A DNA stretch of 64,000 bases from the NCBI RefSeq assembly GCF_042453785.1, contig NC_091670.1:40931501-40995500 (forward strand). Direction: 5' to 3'. This document shows positions 58,958 to 64,000 of the stretch, piece after piece. This DNA is from Malus domestica (taxonomy: Eukaryota; Streptophyta; Magnoliopsida; Rosales; Rosaceae). Each line of letters opens with the position of its first letter. The first letter of the stretch is position 1. The position numbers and the translations under genes were made by a program. Under the pieces are notes generated by a model, which saw only the letters and a program-made list of their open reading frames with translations, was not told the DNA's origin and made no database searches.

Positions 58958-60300
58958 CAAAGTTGACCGAAGTAACTCAAAAATACAGTCTCATCATCAA
59001 CTGAGCCGTTGCGGCTTCCTTTAGTTGAAAAGACATTTATCAACTCCGTCCTGAAACAATGCAAAAGTCACATGGATTAATTAACTGTAAGTGACAAAAT
59101 TATGATAACCTGATTCAAGCGTCGAGTCCTGCCAACAAATGGCACTAATTCCTTCATGACTCCCTTTGACAATAAATTAATCTCAAGAAACTTGACAACA
59201 TACTTGAAAGAGATTAATCACATATAGAACAAGTTTTATTCCACCACAAGAATGTCAATACTTATCATTACAGAGTCAATTGCTTGAAATAGAAATACTT
59301 TATGTAATGCAAAAGAACAATACATTCCTTTAATTTAAAAACTAAATTGCTCAAATGTTTTCTTAAGTCAAACAGGTTCCTTTTCTTTTGTACATTTCTT
59401 TCCGTAGTACAAGGCTCCTAAAACATTAGCATCAAAATTGTGCATTAGCCTTGTAAATACCAAATTAAATAAAGGAATTACCAAAATTCTTTTCTTTCAA
59501 AAGAAACATCTCCAATACATGTCATACATTATCCTTGTATAAGTTTCTTTTCTTCTCCCCTTATGGCACATAAAAATTGACTAATCAAAATACTGTTTAA
59601 AATTCTTCAAGCATAGGAATAACCACAAACAATAATACATGTTTGAAAATTCATGCTTATTAGTTAAGCCACATACTTTGAATGAAATACATACCTCATG
59701 CCTTCATATGTTCAGTACTTCTTTATAAACATATATAATCACATGACCACCATAATTCTCATATAAGAATAAATAGAATACAAATGAGAAGTGTCACATA
59801 ATTACTACAAACCTCATTCATCTGTATATTGTACTTGTTCTTGCCACCGAATGCTTTCTGTCACTCTCAGTCAATCCACAAGTTATGCATCAATTTCATA
59901 GTTAACTAGTCACGTATAATTGAATGACTATACTGAGATAGGAAAGCAAAATTGTAGACAAAACTAATTTGATTAGTCAAGCAAATTTCTTATGGAGTTA
60001 ATATCATTATAAACCGTACTTGAATTAAATCTCCAATCATACTTAAGTACTAGCATACTGCATTACTAATCAACACATTTGTGTCTTTACATAAGATCAT
60101 CTCAAGCTTAAAGCAATATAGGACAACCCAATCCCTTTAATAAAACACGGCTTATGTCAATTTTGCTCCATGCTTGCATACTTAAAATTGAATCCATATT
60201 AGATATTTCCGACAGCAACCAATGACATGGCTATTTAATTCAGTCTATATATATTTCCTACACATAATCATGTAATGCAAAAGGAAAACAGAACCTGCAA

Positions 60301-60470
60301 TAATCCGTGAGGCATTCGAAGGGTCGTTAGTGTCCCCTTGTCGCCTGTCCACCCAGGACGCACCTCACACAGGTGTTCTCGCATGTGGCAGTAAAACCCC
60401 CTTAAACTTGCGGCTGGAGCTTTTGATTCCAGCAAGCTCGCTCTTATGTGGCACTAACAAAAATTAGCCG
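60301..60470. other. GC-richer structured island in the coding-free element
   Basis: In an AT-rich setting, this block carries hairpins CACCT-CACAC-AGGTG (60361-60375) and GCTGGA-9 nt-TCCAGC (60413-60433), plus repeated 'atgtggca'. Function unknown. Confidence 0.5.
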
Positions 60471-61596
60471 CGAACAAACAAGATAGATTTGACTTTTACA
60501 TACTTCTTGGCATGTTTGCATATCCCATTTGCCGACACTTATGCAATTATTTCTTGTTAAATTGGAGTATCACCTCAAGCCATTTTGTAGAGAACAAATC
60601 AGTGAATGTGTAATAGAAATTTATGGCAACCAAAATATATCATAACGGTACCTTAATTTACTGGAGTAATAATTCAAATAAATTGCAAAACCTTAAATTT
60701 ATCATTGCTCTTCCTGATCGAAAAGAAGTATATTAACATATACCAGATTAAAAATTGATAATGTCAATTCTTAGTCAAACACATAAATCATGTGCCTATT
60801 TTTATACCGTTGCCAAACATAAAATAATTGGATCCATATTCATGACATACTTAACTGAAACATGGTATTCAATGTATGTACATGCTCTACAATACTTAGC
60901 ACATCACTCATGCAAGTACATATTATCTTATTACCAATTTAAGCTTTCAGGGATCAACCCAAATATATATCAGCCAAAATATCATAAACCATCATGGAAA
61001 TCAAAGTCAATGATACAAACCGTTTTGCTATGGTGGATGACTTCGTTCTTGCTAATTGGAGGGGCCTCTTCAGTAAGGTCAGAACAAATATAGCATGCTT
61101 ACAAAAATTGAGATCATCAGTGGCACATGGTAAATCATTCCAACCAAAACATTAGCATGAAAATTGAAATAGAACGAAACTGTTATTCTTCTCAGTGCCT
61201 GGTTCGTGGTTTTATACTTGTGACTTCATGTGTTTCTAACGCAAGCTATTTTCAATGGCTTAATATGGCTGGTCAAAGGGAATCACTTTAAACTATATTT
61301 GAAATAGAAAAATCTCCCATGGTTTCCATTGTAAAATAGTTATGATACCATGATTTATATATAAGAATTGATACCACGATTTGCATTCGTGCCATAAAAT
61401 TAGTAAAATTCTTGACTAAAACCGAATGGTTATATAACATATAAACAATCATCAATTGTACCGATTGAAACATGGTGGTGTTGCCAAGTATATGCAATCA
61501 TAACTTGGATTAAAAACGCAACTCATAAAAATATTATATAGTCCAACCTAAAACCTAATAGGTTTTAATCATATAACCAATGGCTCTGATACCAAT

Positions 61597-62084
61597 TGTT
61601 AGCCTTATAAGGTTATACAATTAAAACACAAACGAAGAGTGACTGACCTGATTCCAATGGTAGTTACCGAAGATGCAGTAGCCATGCAAGCAAGACGTGA
61701 TCGATAAAACTCCAATCTTTATGTTTGCCGTGACAAACAGAAACACCAACTCTTCTGTAAACTCCTAGCTTTATGACAATGCTCTATGGAAAGCCTTAGT
61801 TGTCGTCTCTAGGGTTAGCAGGGACCGGTGTTTATATACTAGCCAAAAAGTCTTAGATTCCGTCCATAAGGGAAAACTAAAACTCTTCTTTCTTGGCTCT
61901 CAAGTAAAATATCATAATCATATATTATTAAGAATTCCATCAATCCTATTTCCAATATAAGACACCTTATATAGAATTAATATCTTTAAGAGATTAAATC
62001 ACAATTAACATTATTCTCCAATATTACATTCCTATTACATGTAGTAGACCACTTAAGGTTGATTTATATTGGATAAATCCAACA
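61597..62084 (-). repeat. 5' LTR of the 56-62 kb element
   Basis: 488 bp. A minus-strand TATATAAA at 61838-61831 is a likely TATA box. Confidence 0.93.
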
Positions 62085-62089
62085 GTACG

Positions 62090-62339
62090 AACACTTGTAA
62101 ATATTCAACTCACATAATGAACATTTCTTACTGGTAAGAACACGTGTAAATTTTCAGTTCTAGCTACTAATGAACGTGTTCTTACTTGCCGGTAAAAACA
62201 CGTTCATATATGATTACCATCATGTTTTGTACTAATTTCTAAAAAAATAACATTAGGCCTCAAGGTCTACTCTTTCCTATATCCTTTTTGTTTTTTTTTT
62301 TATAATTATTCCTAAATAGTAGGCAAATTGTTAGAAAAA
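62090..62339. repeat. Spacer with a 15-bp hairpin
   Basis: Arms 62171-62185 and 62192-62206 (TGAACGTGTTCTTAC and its reverse complement with one mismatch), loop TTGCCG. Related 'ggtaagaacacgtgtaaatt' nearby suggests a small foldback element. Confidence 0.6.
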
Positions 62340-62700
62340 GGCATGTCATAACAAGCCTCGTGAGTTGTCGGCAGAATACAGGGCATGACATGTCTTGACA
62401 AGCCATGACTTGTCCTGACATGCTAACCCTCCTATCGTGGCACGCCATAACAAGTGTCGCAAATTGTTGCCAGAATGCATGGTGTGGCATGACATGCATT
62501 CTATCGACAATTCGCGACGCTTGTCATGTCAAGGTCAACAACAATGTTTTGGCATGCCACGATGCGAGGGTTAGCGTGTCATGCAATGCATTTTTCAAAC
62601 ATTTTGACACGTTAACCCTCGCATCGTGGCACGGTATGCAATAACATGTTACATGTCGTGACAAGTCATGACTTGTCTTGACATGCTAACCATAGCTTAC
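62340..62700. repeat. Foldback region with long inverted repeats
   Basis: Inverted repeat A: 62450-62481 against 62493-62524 (27 of 32 positions match, 11-nt loop). Inverted repeat B: 62555-62581 against 62605-62631 (26 of 27 match, 23-nt loop). 'Acatgccatgacttgtcctg'-like blocks recur, and a fragment of the same family is at about 63158-63205. The frame at 62405-62644 is a by-product. Confidence 0.85.
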
Positions 62701-63204
62701 AGTGAGAATTCGGATAATGGCACTCAAGAATGAACTCGTAATGTGTAAATATGTTGAGTTATTTGATCTGATGACATACAGGCTCAGTACTCAGGTACAT
62801 TTTTTTTCACGGCTAATAATTTACTTATTTCCGCCATGTTTATAAAGCCTTGTTAACTTTTTGGTAACTAAAGGGAGCGTAAATTAATCAATTGGCGGAG
62901 CTCCAACCCCTATTTAATATGTACGTTTACATTTGCTCAAAATATAAAGCGGAAAAAAACCACTTGTCCTTCAATGATCTCAGGTGAAGCCTCTTATCTG
63001 GGTGGAAGCACAAGTTGAAAATCATTCTAGAAGTCGTATTGAATTCACGGTAAAAGCAAGGAGCCAGTATAAGGAGCGCAGGTAAAAGAATCGCTGCTCT
63101 TAACATTTACTTATTTATGTTGAATCCCTTAGATAGAATACTAAGGCTCCGAGTCCCATTGTGGCACGCCAGAACAAGCATCACAATTTGTTGACAAAAT
63201 ACAA
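62701..63204. other. Spacer, no gene seen
   Basis: Noncoding apart from the repeat fragment near 63158-63205. Confidence 0.45.
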
Positions 63205-63438
63205 CGAATGTGGGGATAAATTGACACTTTTGGTTTGACTAATTGGCGGCTTCTTTGAATTTTGGCAATTTTGGTCAATTGGTCTGAGCTACTCAACAAC
63301 GACGTATCTAAAGGTTGAATTGACTTATAGTTGCCTATTTTTACTTCCAAAATGACTACTGATGATATTCAAAACTTGTCAGCTGCCAAAGATATTATGG
63401 AACTTTGACAACTGTTCAAGCAAGAATCTGCACCATTA
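63205..63438 (-). repeat. Array boundary block (former promoter of relic B)
   Basis: High similarity to 37848-38080 upstream of SRLK-4. Here it lies between the 3' end of relic C and, beyond two insertions, the 5' end of relic B. Confidence 0.8.
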
Positions 63439-64000
63439 TCGCTCTTCGAATTCAGTTATTGTCAAGTCGTTACTAGAATCAGACTTGAACGAGTCACATG
63501 AATTCACTGGACTGATACAACTCCAGAGACGGATCCATGATTCTAAGGCTCTGTCTTCTCTCCACGGCTGCCAAACCAGCAGTTGAAAGTACATTTATAA
63601 AAAGGGATAAACGTAAGTAGCAAGTAGCAAAGGTATATTGTTCGCAAAGTTTGTATAAATTTCATGTGTTATCAAGTTCATGGAATGGCCCTCCTGATAA
63701 AAGCCATCATGTTTCTTGCCACTCACAATCTCCAACAACATGATCCCCCCTAACTAAAGACATCCGATGCCGTTGAACGGCCTCCTAAACACTGCATAAT
63801 TTGGTGACATGTATCCATTGCATATGAACAAAATAGAACCAAATTACTGGCTAAAGAATAGTAAAAAGAATGCGAAAGGTGACGATATGGTGATTTATTC
63901 ATGAATGTGTGAATCCAAGTATGATTCTGTTTTTTGGAGAAGAAAAGGTCAACAATCAACATAATTCAGATGTTGAGGGTGTCCCTGGATGTGCAAAATA
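63439..64000 (-). pseudogene. Relic C: 3' exons of an RKS1-like SRLK, runs off the window
   Basis: Exon 7 remnant 63439-63580 (most of the exon deleted; stop-side 'tcagttattgtcaagtcgtt' and 'ccttagaa'-side 'aaggctctgtcttctctcca' survive), exon 6 remnant 63665-63820, then intron 5-like sequence to about 63930. Exon 5 is missing. The last about 23 bases ('ggtgtccctggatgtgcaaa') resemble the signal-peptide region of exon 1, suggesting an internal deletion. Confidence 0.75.

Larger units (their letters stand above)
56034..62084 (-). mobile_element. Young coding-free LTR retroelement with LTRs reading as identical (6.05 kb)
   Basis: LTRs of 488 bp at 56034-56521 and 61597-62084 read as identical. 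Target duplication GTACG at 56029-56033 and 62085-62089. In minus orientation the primer-binding site TGGTATCAGAGCC (61583-61595) lies next to the 5' LTR, and the purine tract CCAAGTGGGAGAA (56522-56534) abuts the 3' LTR; both are copia-like. The 5.07-kb interior has no gag, protease, integrase, RT or RNase H motif on either strand; the longest frame is 112 aa. It must have been copied recently by enzymes supplied elsewhere. Confidence 0.93.

Noticed and set aside
60755-61093. 112-aa protein in the coding-free LTR element
   Set aside because: No motif, AT-driven composition, and opposite to the element's sense strand.
62405-62644. 79-aa His/Cys-rich protein
   Set aside because: By-product of the inverted repeats; the opposite strand gives a similar frame.

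Overview
This is a stretch of plant nuclear genome. It has GT-AG introns, AT-rich noncoding DNA, nested Ty1/copia retrotransposons, MITEs and SINEs, and a cluster of G-type lectin S-receptor-like kinase (SRLK) genes. The repeat and gene style suggests a woody dicot, probably Rosaceae (apple or pear type). That placement is an inference and cannot be proven from the window.

Layout. (1) 1-8065: a plus-strand SRLK gene (SRLK-1), cut by the window edge and split in its last exon by a complete, apparently intact copia element (2904-7889) with LTRs that read as identical. (2) 8066-19453: no intact gene. It holds gene scraps (a U-box protein N-terminal exon and four exons of an NAD(P)-glutamate dehydrogenase), diverged duplications, MITEs and microsatellites, and ends in a textbook Helitron 3' terminus. 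(3) 19635-23604: a coding-poor LTR element with TSD GTTAT. (4) 25459-28325: SRLK-2, a pseudogene. (5) 30352-33524: SRLK-3, intact, seven exons, 847 aa. (6) 34516-37783: SRLK-4 on the minus strand, intact, 801 aa, RKS1/At1g11410-like. (7) 38967-49570: a last-exon relic of the same family, hit by a SINE and then by a long coding-free LTR-type element (39322-49548) that itself contains a decayed copia (44507-49339). (8) 50012-53034: SRLK-5 on the minus strand, intact, 812 aa. (9) 53035-64000: two more SRLK relics, a MITE, a 6.05-kb coding-free LTR element with LTRs that read as identical (56034-62084), and a field of long inverted repeats.

The receptor kinases form two sets. SRLK-1, -2 and -3 lie head to tail on plus and resemble the Arabidopsis At1g61xxx group. 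SRLK-4, relic A, SRLK-5, relic B and relic C lie head to tail on minus and resemble RKS1. A roughly 240-bp block recurs at the unit boundaries of the minus-strand array, as expected if it grew by unequal exchange. All intact copies encode signal peptide, B-lectin, S-locus glycoprotein, PAN, one membrane segment and a cytoplasmic RD-type Ser/Thr kinase. They are candidate cell-surface receptors.

The most unusual signal is RNA-like structure in the coding-free LTR elements. The 56-62 kb element has five hairpins in which a 16-nt loop (consensus ACACCTGTAGGCAAGA) is conserved while the flanking stems differ in sequence yet stay self-complementary. The other two coding-free elements also carry arrays of short hairpin units.
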